DNA of 64,000 nucleotides. It comes from Armillaria gallica (lineage: Eukaryota; Basidiomycota; Agaricomycetes; Agaricales; Physalacriaceae). The translations under genes and the position numbers were made by a program. The DNA is taken from contig JBANDB010000014.1 in NCBI GenBank assembly GCA_037576215.1, positions 806,001 through 870,000 of the forward strand, read 5' to 3'. The notes under the pieces are model-generated. The model was not told the DNA's origin. It did not search any database and worked only from the letters and a program-made list of their open reading frames with translations. Below, one piece after another: positions 47,536 to 57,465 of the stretch; within the stretch, counting starts at the first letter, position 1; each line of letters begins with the position of its first letter.

Positions 47536-48805
47536 ATGGCGTCCGTATCGCTACCCACAAAAAATGGTCTCACTGACTCCCCCGCCTCGCCGTCGTCCTC
47601 GTTGACCGACGCTCTCCCTTCCAAAGCTCCATTTTCCTACTACAATCGCTTCGCAAAGTGGCGGGCTGATCTTGGATTGCCATTCCCAGGCAACGTTGAA
47701 AATCTCCAGAAGGAAGTCAAGGGTGCGCCATCTTTATCGTTCTCCGTATCCCTACGTGACTGACCATTCCGTGCCCAGCGACCCATCTCACAAATCTATT
47801 TTTCGATGGTGCTCGCGCCGACCTCACCAAGAGCATGTCCATGAACCCGCTATTCCAAGTAACCCACTCCTTTGCATTGGGCTCACAAACGTCCGCTCCT
47901 TCCTACAATTTTGGTGCCATGTTTGCCAATGAAAAAGTGGGTACTATGCGCTTGGACCGTTGACACGACGCCCTGAGACTTTACCGACAGGTATTCCTAC
48001 AAGGTGGAGTGGACCACGATGGAAACGTGAATGCCCGGTTAAACCAGGGCTGGTCACCCGGAAATGTCTCCAAATTCCAGGCCCAGGTGCGTTACACGGC
48101 ATTTGAGGCGGGAAGTCTTCCTGACGCGATATACAGATGTCGTCCCAGCCCGGGCATAACTTGCTGCAAGTGGAGCACGATTATCAGGGACAGGACTACA
48201 GTCTGAATGGGAAAGCTTTGAACCCCTGGCCCACAGATCTGACCGGTATCTACATTGGCAGCTACCTGCAATCAGTGACGAAGAACCTCGCCCTCGGTGT
48301 TGAGTGCCTGTACCAGCGGCCAGCTCCTGAAATATCAGAGCTCGCCACCAGCTACATTGCCAAGCTCAGTGGTACGGACAAAAATTGGATAGCGACCGCA
48401 AACTTCCAACCGGCTGGTATATTACAGGCGACGTACTGGCAAAAGTTGAGTGAGAAGGTTGATGTTGCCGCCGACCTGCAGGTGATTGCTGCACCAGCCC
48501 GTCGGGACGCGATTGCAACCCTGGGCGTCAAGTATGACCTTCGGCTGGCGACGTTCCGGGCTCAGGTAGATTCGGGTGGAAAAGTATCAGCACTACTTGA
48601 ACAGCGATTTACGCCCACGTTCACCTTTATGTTATCAGGAGAGATTGATCACTGGAAGGTTGGTATTTATCTTTGATCGCAGTAGATGGCCTAGCTCACT
48701 GTATTGCGACAGAATGCTGCGAAAGTCGGTTTCGGCGTTATCATGGAGAGCACGTCACTTTCACAAGAGGAGCTGGAGGCACAGATGGCCGTCACTCCAC
48801 CATGA
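47536..48805 (+). CDS. TOM40: Mitochondrial import pore TOM40
   Basis: Exons 47536-47722, 47779-47936, 47991-48086, 48137-48658 and 48713-48805 give 351 residues. TOM40 is the 19-strand beta-barrel that forms the protein-import channel of the mitochondrial outer membrane. Typical segments are PFSYYNRFAKWRADLGLPFP, FDGARADLTKSMSMNPLFQV, THSFALGS, YNFGAMFANEKVFLQGGVD, LQVEHDYQGQDYSLNGKALN, IYIGSYLQSVTKNLALGVE and the C-terminal strand region KVGFGVIMES. There is no cleavable presequence, as expected. All four introns are 50-56 nt. Confidence 0.93.
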
Positions 48806-48917
48806 TTTAATGTATTTACGACTAGAAATTATTGGCGCACTTATTATATTTTCGTCGTTTATACACGCCCTTCTCATTGACTGCGGTGATTTGATTTCCG
48901 GTTTCCTCCTGACAACC

Positions 48918-49815
48918 ATGGCAAACTTATTGGAACTGCGAGATATCTCCTCCGCCAATGAAGCTCGCAACAGCCAGCCAATATTTACAGATATTAATCT
49001 TGTAGTAAACGCAGGTATGTGTGCCATTAGTGCTCTAGCCTTTGTTGACGCGTCGCAGGGGATGTCGTAGCCTTGCAGGGAAAAAGTGGTTCCGGAAAGA
49101 CCACGTTGCTGAAATGTATCGCGCACCTTAATGTATACAACGGTTTTGTTCTATACCGTGGATCGTACGTCCATTATACCGCTTGAATGTCTTCCCTAAC
49201 TGATAATCTGACTTTTGTAGAACGCCAGTGACTTATGGCGAGCAAGTACCTTCCCCCACTATAGTCTACCGCTCACCGCTCCTCAGGCGTACCCACGTAC
49301 CGCAAAAAGGTGGCCTATGTCCCTCAGCGGTCTCCAGTTCTCCCCGGTACTCCGCGAGACTTCGTGGCTAAAATACTATCGTTGACCGCCCGGTCCGACG
49401 AACCCATGTCTTCCTCCCAGAACATCATCGACCTGGGGGCCGCTTGGAGCCTTGATCACAATCTGTGGGATCGTGAATGGGCGAATCTATCGGGGGGAGA
49501 ATCCCAGAGGATCGCCCTCGCCGTTGCTCTGGGCCTGAATACCGCCGAAGTGCTTCTGCTAGACGGTCAGTATCTAGCGCACGTTCTTCTCTCGTCCTTC
49601 TGATGGAGCTATGATTAGAACCTACGTCTGCTTTGGACCCAGAACTGGTGCTGTTGGTCGAGCAGTCATTGTTGGCAGAACTGCGTTCGGAGAACACGGC
49701 GCTTAAAGCTATTGTGTGGATCACACATTCAGATGAGCAGGCAAGTCGAGTAGGGACCCGATTCATTCAGGTTTCTGGGGGTGATTGCCATGAACAGTCC
49801 TTACCGCCAGTATAG
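48918..49815 (+). CDS. Stand-alone ABC-type ATPase
   Basis: Exons 48918-49014, 49059-49164, 49221-49237, 49287-49565 and 49619-49815 give 231 residues, one nucleotide-binding domain with no membrane part. Walker A is GKSGSGKTT, a Q-loop-like segment is VAYVPQRSPVLPGTPRDF, the signature is LSGGESQR, Walker B is VLLLDEPTSALD and the switch histidine is in WITHSDEQ. The layout resembles bacterial-type YbbL/FetA-like ATPases found as single-domain proteins in fungi; the partner and substrate are unknown. The third intron (49238-49286) must start GC (GCGAGC) to join VTYG to VPTYRKK. A transmembrane partner is not encoded next to it. Confidence 0.82.
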
Positions 49816-50306
49816 GACCGAACAAATAGATTTCTCTCTAACATCGGCTGCCGTCCGCGTCTCGCTAGGGCTTGGCTTTTCGGTAAATTGGATTCTCATG
49901 AGTCAGCTTGCATGAATGATGAATACTTCCGAGTACCGTGCATCGTACTAGTACGGGGCTAATCATACGAACGAGATGCCATCCATCTAGCAAGATGCGC
50001 CACCAATGCTTGCTTGAATGATCCGTGCATTGGACCGGCAGAGTCAGCGCGGTAAGGATCAGTACCTGTAACTGTACACCCACTAGCATTTATTGTAGCC
50101 ATTCGGAGCGTATGTGGGGGTTGTATTTGGTGTCCGCTATTTCTCTGTGGGGCCATTTCGCCCAAAGGGCTCAACATATATTGTACATACGGAAGTCACT
50201 ACTATTACAATGATAAATTATGCGTAGAGGAGGATGAGTATGCGTGAGGAGGGTGAATGCGAATAGAAATACAACATGCGAAATTATGGGAGAGATAGTA
50301 TAACTT
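49816..50306. other. Convergent gap, ABC ATPase / DUF2828 gene
   Basis: About 490 bp between genes that end towards each other. Small open frames (for example 50025-50213 plus, 49865-50089 minus) carry no motif. Probably untranslated and terminator sequence; nothing else is visible. Confidence 0.45.
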
Positions 50307-52560
50307 TCAATCGACAACGACTAGCCCGTCGAAACTCTTCTTCATCACAGACTTCCTCATAGTGTTCAAAGGATTAAACTCATCTGCCTTCTTCGCCTTC
50401 TCGCTGTCCTCTGTGACCTTCTCCCATTCCTCAAGTTCTTCTTCCTCACTCTCTCCCATGAACACCTTCATCAACGCTGGTGAGAACCCATTCATCAAAG
50501 CAACTCCCTTCCGCTCTGCCGTGACTTCAGTAGTACCGTACTGAGAAAGATCCCAAAAGACGACTTGGGGAACCTCATATCCGGCCGCCTTGTAAGCCTT
50601 CTCGATCATATCGTAGTTGGTCTCCCAAGTTGCGGCATCACTCGACTGGCCGCCCGCCTCGTCAAACTGCATATCCGAGAACACGAAGAGCCGCTTTATC
50701 ATATCCTCCTGCTGGACTTGGTGCTTGATTGCCAGAGGTAGGAGAAGCTTCATAAAGACTGCGTTGAAGTTTGTATTCATCTCCCAGTGTGTATGGACCA
50801 TCCCGGCGACAGTGTCATAGAGGGACTTCGTAGGATCTAGACGAACGAATTCAGGACGACTGGAAAAGGTGATGAAACCATCGTTGAAAGGCGGTTTGGA
50901 CAGTTTAGAAAGAACCAACGATAGCGCGAGAGCAGGCATGATGGGCATTTTGGGATCGTCGGATGTGAAACTTCCCATAGAACCAGAGACGTCACAGATA
51001 GCGATGGCGTTCTCGATGGATCCTGACTCGCGAAGTTTGGAGATGAGGGTATTCCACTGAGCCTCTGCGACACGAACTTTGTTCTCCGCGATAGTCTTTT
51101 TGAACTCTGCGAGCTTTGGATACTTCTTAAAGTCGCCGAAGTCAGATGAGCCCTTAACGATTTGGTGGAGGATTTCATTGGGCATGAGAGTTGCACCGCT
51201 GATAGTCTTCTTTCCGCTTTCAACATCAATCATGTAATCCTGGAAGCCCTCGGGATCATGCTTGAAGAACAGTTCATTGTTGTTCTTCATGCACAAGGAG
51301 GGAACACGGGTGTATTTGATCTCGTTCCACCGATTCGCCGACATGTATGTCTCGGGTATCTCAGAGGCCGTACGAAGAGGAGCAAGAACCCAACGCTGGA
51401 GGAATGAACGAAGGATGGTGGCTTTTTGGAAGGGGTCGAGAGTAGGAGATTCGAGGGATGAAGGGAACGTAATAGGAGGCGGGCGCGTGAATCATGCAAG
51501 AGGTAGCTATGGCCGTAGTTATGTTTGTGAACCGGTCATGACACCCACCTGCACTCGGGGCCCATTTCCCGACCAGAGAGAGCTGACGAAGATAGGTGAG
51601 GCGATCAGCGTGTGCAGAAATGGACTCGGACTGGGTCAACAAAGAGATATCCGTGCAGAGACGAGCGGCGAATTGGCGGGCAACGGCGATATATAGAGCA
51701 CGGTATTTAGGATCCTTGAGCTTGGACCTCAGGACCTCATACCGTTCCAACCCAGCGGAGGCTCGAGCTTTTCGAGCCTCACGCTGACTCTCCCTATTGT
51801 GCTCTTCTGGGTCCCGGCGAACTTTAGGTTCAGCGGGTGTGCTACGAGGTGGGCGACCACCAGAACGGCGCCCTCTGCCTCGTCGCTTAACAGGCGCGAC
51901 CCGACCACCACGGTGAAGGAAGGTGGATTCGCCCGACCCGAGTTCACCAACTGTGGCGAGGGCGAGGATGTTGAGCAGGTCCTTCCAATACCCATGAGCA
52001 CGACCGGTGTCGTTTTTGTTCTTCGCATTGAAGCAGACGGGCTCATAGAGGAGATGGAGATTGGAAATGGCAGTACGGGGATGATTATCGTACAGCCACC
52101 CAAAGGCACTAGAGGAAACGATGAGTGACGCTGATGAAAGAATATCATGATGAAAGACTTGCCGGTAGAACGCCTCCTTTTCACCTTTGCCATCGGGAAC
52201 ACTTCTCAGCTGCCAGATGAGACGAAGAGTGATGGCCGCATCCTCTGCCCAGGACTTGGTCAACACTTCTGCGAGATTGTCTTTTTGGAATCCGTCCAGA
52301 GCCCTGAAAGCATCGAGAGTGGGTGAAAGGGTAGATACCAAGGTAGGCGCCATGTTCGCAGTGAGCGTTTGGTTTTCCGTATCATGGAGAGCCTGCATCA
52401 TGGGATTAGTAGGCACCGCGACCTGAGGCTCACTGAAGGCCTCGGTAGTGGGGACGCTCTTTGGGAGGAGGAGGTCGAGAAAAGCAGGGTCAAAGAGCTC
52501 TGGAATATCGGGCAAGCCGACTCGTTGAGTGGTAGCGACGACAGAGGAAGTAGAGGCCAT
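50307..52560 (-). CDS. Intronless DUF2828 protein with vWA-like MIDAS, one frame break
   Basis: A single exon from ATG 52560 to 50307, about 750 residues after one correction. The protein matches the DUF2828 family: N-terminal half FRALDGFQKDNLAEVLTKSW, AITLRLIWQLRSVPDGKGEK, FGWLYDNHPRTAISNLHLLY, YWKDLLNILALA; C-terminal half MSANRWNEIKYTRVPSLCMK, then a von Willebrand A-like fold with the metal-site motif AICDVSGSMGS, RLFVFSDMQFDEA and VVFWDLSQYGTT. An Arg/Gly-rich segment (RRGRGRRSGGR) and basic region lie in the middle. The family resembles TROVE/Ro-type RNA-binding proteins and occurs in plants, fungi and large DNA viruses; its function is unknown. The frame slips at the plus-strand T5 run 51423-51427; one base fewer restores continuity. 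Confidence 0.8.
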
Positions 52561-52821
52561 TTTGAATACTGGGATAATGGGAGTCCTGGTACAAAGAACA
52601 GGACCTATGAAAAATAGGTGACCCTTTATACCACCCCCAATGCGGCACCGAGCCAAAGAAGTCAACATAATTGACTGGTGGCTGGTGGGAGAGACCAATC
52701 CCTCAGGGTAAAGTGACTCACTCTCATTCGGAACCGCAAAATATCAGAATGACTGGCAACTCTGTATATGGTTAATAAATAAATAACATAGTATAACTAA
52801 GAATTACAATACAGTTGTCCA

Positions 52822-55800
52822 TCATCGTCGTCTACTTCCTCTAGTCGTGTAAACATTCCTAGCGTCCGTTAATGTCCCCGTCACTACTCCAGTGCCCTTT
52901 GTAGAATATTTCGTGTTCCCTTTCATTACCGGTGGGTGTATCGATGGATATGATGCTGACGATGCAGAAGAAACTAGTGACGCCGGCGCCACTGGTGAAC
53001 TGGGTGATGACAGTATTTCGTCCATAATATCGTCCTCTTCTGGCAAGGAAGATGCTCTGCCAAAAAAGTCTCACTACTAACAGACGAGGCTCCGTTCTGT
53101 CGCCACGCCTCAAGCAAGGCGTCACGACTTTTGGTGAGCTCCCAGTGGTCGACATATTCCCACACTTTTCTCCGAGGTGTAGATCCCGTTGGCACATCTT
53201 CTTTGGCGCCTTGCTCTGCCAAAGAACGCGTCGCACCGCCCAAAGAAGACACCTGAGTATTTGTGGAATCTTTCAGGGTCGTGATCGTGTCCGTGAGAGC
53301 GGAAGCCTAGAAGATCAACTTGTATATGATATTCTCGGAAGAGAAGAATTTCGCGCACCATGGAGGATACCTGGTTTACGAAGGCCTCGGTATTATGAGA
53401 TGTTGATGCAAGACCACGGTCAAGTGATCGATATTCAGATTGAACATTCACACCCATAGCCTTAGTCGTCTCGATCCGAGCGCGTTTGGCACGTTGATGT
53501 TGTTTGAAACCTGACTCGTTCATGAGTGACCATGAAACACGGACAGAAAAGACTCATACTCGTGGAACAGGAGTTTATCATGTCCTGAGTTTGTTGTTGA
53601 ACTGTATTTGAATACGACGTTATTGATCCAGAGACGTTGGCATTCAGGGATGACAGCTCCATGGTGACAGTCTCTTTAGCCTGGCCTAGGTTCTGAAAGC
53701 TAATGAGAAACCCTATAATCTCAATAAAACAAAGGCTTACTTTGAGAGCACCGTCTCTTGTGCGCTTGACGTCTCCGCTCCGCTTCTCTAGGATCGTCGC
53801 CACCTTGGCACCTTCGCTATCCATACCATTCAGAGTGCTATCCTGCTTCGCAATGAATTCTTTCATCGCTCCAGTACCCTTCTCATTCGCAGTCTGAACA
53901 TCCTTCACGGCCGCCCTGAGTCCTTTATCCCTCTCCATCACAAAGTCCCCAAGTAATCCAGATATCCGCTGGACTAGTTCGCTCTTTGCACTCTCTGCGC
54001 TAAGTCGCTCGTTTTCGATCATTATCGTCAGCGCTTCATTCTGTTCGCGCAACCGCTGGATTTCAGCATTCGCAGCGTTTGATCCCAGTGCCTGTAGGGC
54101 AAGAAGTCCTTGCCGTTCAGTTTCAATGAACTGGAGAGCATCGCGAAGGACATCCTCTACCAACTGGGCCATCGCTTTCAAGGCTTTCTCCACTCCTCCG
54201 AACGCTTTAACACCTGTGTCCTCCACTCTGGCACACAGCTGTACACAGCTGGAGCTTAGGTTTGCACCCCACGAGCCAAAGCCATCTTTGAAAGTCTCGT
54301 GCGTCTCCTGCATCGTCTTCTTTACAACTGCGAGAGCTTGGTCTTCGGAGTCGTCCTGCGCGCGAACATCATTTAGCGACTCTTGTACACATTTTAGATG
54401 CTCGTGGAGGCGTTGTGAGTACGACGCGAGGTTCGACAGTTCAGAAGATCCAAACTGTTTGGCTTCCTGGCGCAATTTACTGACATTGGCCGATGAAGTG
54501 TTCATGAACTCATCAAGGTGCCGTGAGAGAAGCTGCGTCGCCGATGTGATGCCCTTACCATGCGTCACAACAGCCTTCGCATTCGATTTCATGACGTCGG
54601 TTTTGCGTTCTGTGAGTAGTAGTAGTACGTCAATTACTGCACTGTCTCATAGGGCACCTGGTACGTACCAAGTTTGTTGAACAAGCTTCCGACATCGGCG
54701 ATGCTCTCGTGAGCTACTGTCTTCAACCCTCCAGCAACTGTGTCAAGAACACCTTCGGTTGCTTGGAATGCTCGGCGAACTACCAATTCTTCTTCGAGTG
54801 CCCTTTGACCGACAAGAGCTCAGTCTTCTTCTCTTCCAGGACCTCCTCAGTGGTCCTTAGATGCTCCCTCGTGTCTTTCAGCTCGGCTTCTCTGAGCTTC
54901 AGTCTTCCGATACTTTCTTCAAACTCCTCTCGCACGACTTTCATTTGTCCCTCCACAATCTCCACCTGCTTTCTCGCCTCAACAATCTCGGTGTCACGCA
55001 GCTCTTGCTCAGCTGTCATTTGATTCCACGTCTCTTCAGAGAAGAATATTCCATTCTTCTCTCGCGCAGCAAGGACATCGGCTTTCAGACGCTCAATCTC
55101 TGCAACGTACTCCTTGAGGAGGGAGTTGCGCGTCATGCGTTGATTGACTTCAGGTTTGTTACGGATAGATTTGGCCCGCATCGCGTAGTCAAGGGTCGAC
55201 AGTGTCTCTTCGATGTTGGAACGTGCAGGGGAGACGGTAGCGATGATGCACGTCTTTGTGCGGCCTCCCAGCGAATCTTGTAAGAGTCGTGTAAGTTTAG
55301 ATTCCCTGTATGAGCGTCAGACGTAGTTGTCTCGAAGCAAGTAAATCGGACCTGTAAGGAACGTGTTGCGCCTTGTCAACCAGTGCGTTTATCACGCGTC
55401 CTAGCGTCAACAAGCTCTGGTTGATCATTCCAGCTTCCCGCGCACGCGCATTCTGAGCACCGGATCGCCCAATATTTTCGGACCCGGCCAAATCAACCAA
55501 GTTAAGTTTTCCGGTCCTAAGTAAATCCTCCCCAACAACGCCGTTTTCTTTGGTGTGAACGGTGATAGAGAAGATAGAATGGGACCGACTAGAGTGGTCG
55601 TTGAATTTCGTCGCAGCTACCTGGCGTCTGTCACTTCCCTTGGTCAAGAGTGCCAATGCGTCAGCAGAATCCTTTACGGATATCTCTTCGATGCCTTGAA
55701 TAAAAACTCCACGCTTGTTGGCATCGTCGAAAATTTTCAAACCACCGTCCCCGTTTTTGGAGGAGTCCTTGGACATCGGCTGCGTACTACCTGATGGAAC

Positions 55801-56539
55801 AAGAAAATCGGGTGCCAGAAGGTCACGGAGTTCTTCGTTGTACAGCTCGATATATGATATCTTAACGCTGAAATCAGACCCAGATGTCTCCAGGGCATGG
55901 AAAAGTCGGAATAGCACGCGTGGAATCATACCAGCGTGGACGGATGGATTACCCATGGCAGTAGGAACCAAGTCGCCGTGCATTGTGTAACTGAAGTGGA
56001 GACGTGAATGCAAATCCACAAGTCATTGATGACACTCACGTTTTACCGGTGCCCGTCTGACCGTACGCAAACAGCGTACAATTATATCCCATCAATACCT
56101 GCTCAAGCATTGGACTGACAACTTCGTGATATATCAACGCTTGGTCTGCTTCAGGACCGAAGACCAGATCGAAGGGGTACGTGCGTATAGGGGGAAGAGT
56201 TATAACACCCAAAGTGGAGGTTGGAGCTGTCGTTTCAATGGAGACTTGGTTACTTTTGGCTCCGTTCGAGGTGACGATGACAGGGCTATTGCTTTCGATT
56301 TCACGCTCTGAGCGTCGCCGACACCGTAGAACAACCTGTATATTCGATTCCGTCTCATCTTTATGCCGTACAGGAGCGGTCATCGTTGGTTTCTGTAATC
56401 TTGATGTTGATGGCACAGGTAATGACGAGTGCTCTGGTGGGGATGAAATTTTGGCCATTGCTGAACGGGATCTGGGCGGCTGCATCGGGCCAGGATTGCT
56501 GCTCTTTGAGCGTGACGAAGGTGGACGACGCGTAGTCAT
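52822..56539 (-). CDS. Kinesin-5 (BimC/Eg5 family), two frame breaks
   Basis: Exons 56539-56040, 55990-55352, 55305-54669, 54609-53741, 53692-53560, 53510-53371 and 53306-52822; about 1134 residues after two single-base corrections. It is a homotetrameric plus-end motor that slides antiparallel spindle microtubules. After a Ser/Pro-rich head extension, motor motifs are [40 protein letters not shown] and [19 protein letters not shown]. Coiled-coil stalk and the family segment [20 protein letters not shown] follow. The BimC box is present as [20 protein letters not shown] with the Cdk-type Thr. Frame slips occur at plus-strand CC 54783-54784 (after SKKNW) and GG 53047-53048 (after LAEHLP). A 50-nt weak intron (GTGGCG...GGCAG) is an alternative for the second. 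Confidence 0.88.
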
Positions 56540-56721
56540 TGTCGGGAACAGCGAGCGTGGCAGGGAGATGACGGGCAAACGATTAACCAAGGTGCGGTTG
56601 CACAATGCAGACCAAACAAACGCGGACAATACAGACTCCGCTGACGCGCCAAGCACGTGACTTTAGCCTTCTTCCATTTCAGGAGCCGAGGCTGGCCAGT
56701 GGCCACTTGCTTTACAACGCC

Positions 56722-57148
56722 ATGGGCAAACGTAAAAAATCGTCGAGAAAACCGGGTCCCACGAGGAAAAAGGTGCCCCTTGGTGCGTATAACAGTTTCG
56801 TCGTCGCAGAGGTGCTTATAAGAGACGCAGATGTCACGTTTACATGCCTTTTCTGTCATCACGACAAATCAGTATCAGTGAGAATGGACAGGAAGGAAGG
56901 AATCGCCCAGCTGATCTGCAAGGTCTGCGACCAGCGATTTCAGAGCAAAGTCAACCGTACGCTACCTGTTCGCTTACGCCGAATTTCCACCTGACTCATT
57001 CCTAGATCTCACCGAACCCATCGATATATATTCTGAATGGCTTGACGCTGCAGACGCGGCACAGTCAGGCGAGCCCGTTGTCCGACGTCCAGCAGCCTCG
57101 TCTAGTCGTGCTCGAGCACCTCCATCAGCCGGGAGCGACGACGACTGA
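56722..57148 (+). CDS. ELF1: Transcription elongation factor ELF1 (ELOF1)
   Basis: Exons 56722-56782, 56831-56956 and 57006-57148 give 109 residues. ELF1 is a small zinc-ribbon factor that travels with RNA polymerase II and helps it through chromatin. It starts MGKRKKSSRKPGPTRKKVPL, then the zinc ribbon TCLFCHH and ICKVCDQRF, then LTEPIDIYSEWLDAADAA; the C-terminal tail is Ser/Asp-rich. The pattern matches ELF1/ELOF1 closely. The 182-bp gap to the divergent kinesin-5 start holds both promoters. Confidence 0.94.
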
Positions 57149-57465
57149 GCTTTGGACCTCCAGGCTGTATTCTTGCATTTATCTTCTTGATAGCAATACA
57201 TGTACTCTCCTTTCCGCAAGTGTATATTAAATACGATTTTGTATTGTTCCCAGAACATGCTGTTGCAGCGTTGCTTGGGCTGTTTTCGGCGAGCTCAGTC
57301 AAGCCGTAGTAACGCGGCAACAAACGCAAACACACTTCCCCTTGATCACAGTCCTCTTTCTTTCCGTCACTCACGCATCCGCTCTGTTTCCCTCTTTTAA
57401 CATTTATTGTCTCTTCTGCATTCTTTATTCTTTAGAGCGGCCCCTGTAATAGAGTTGGTCCCGCC
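57149..57465. other. Intergenic region upstream of kinesin-1
   Basis: About 320 bp between ELF1 and kinesin-1, on the same strand. Pyrimidine-rich around 57345-57440 before the kinesin start. No coding or repeat signal was found. Confidence 0.5.
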
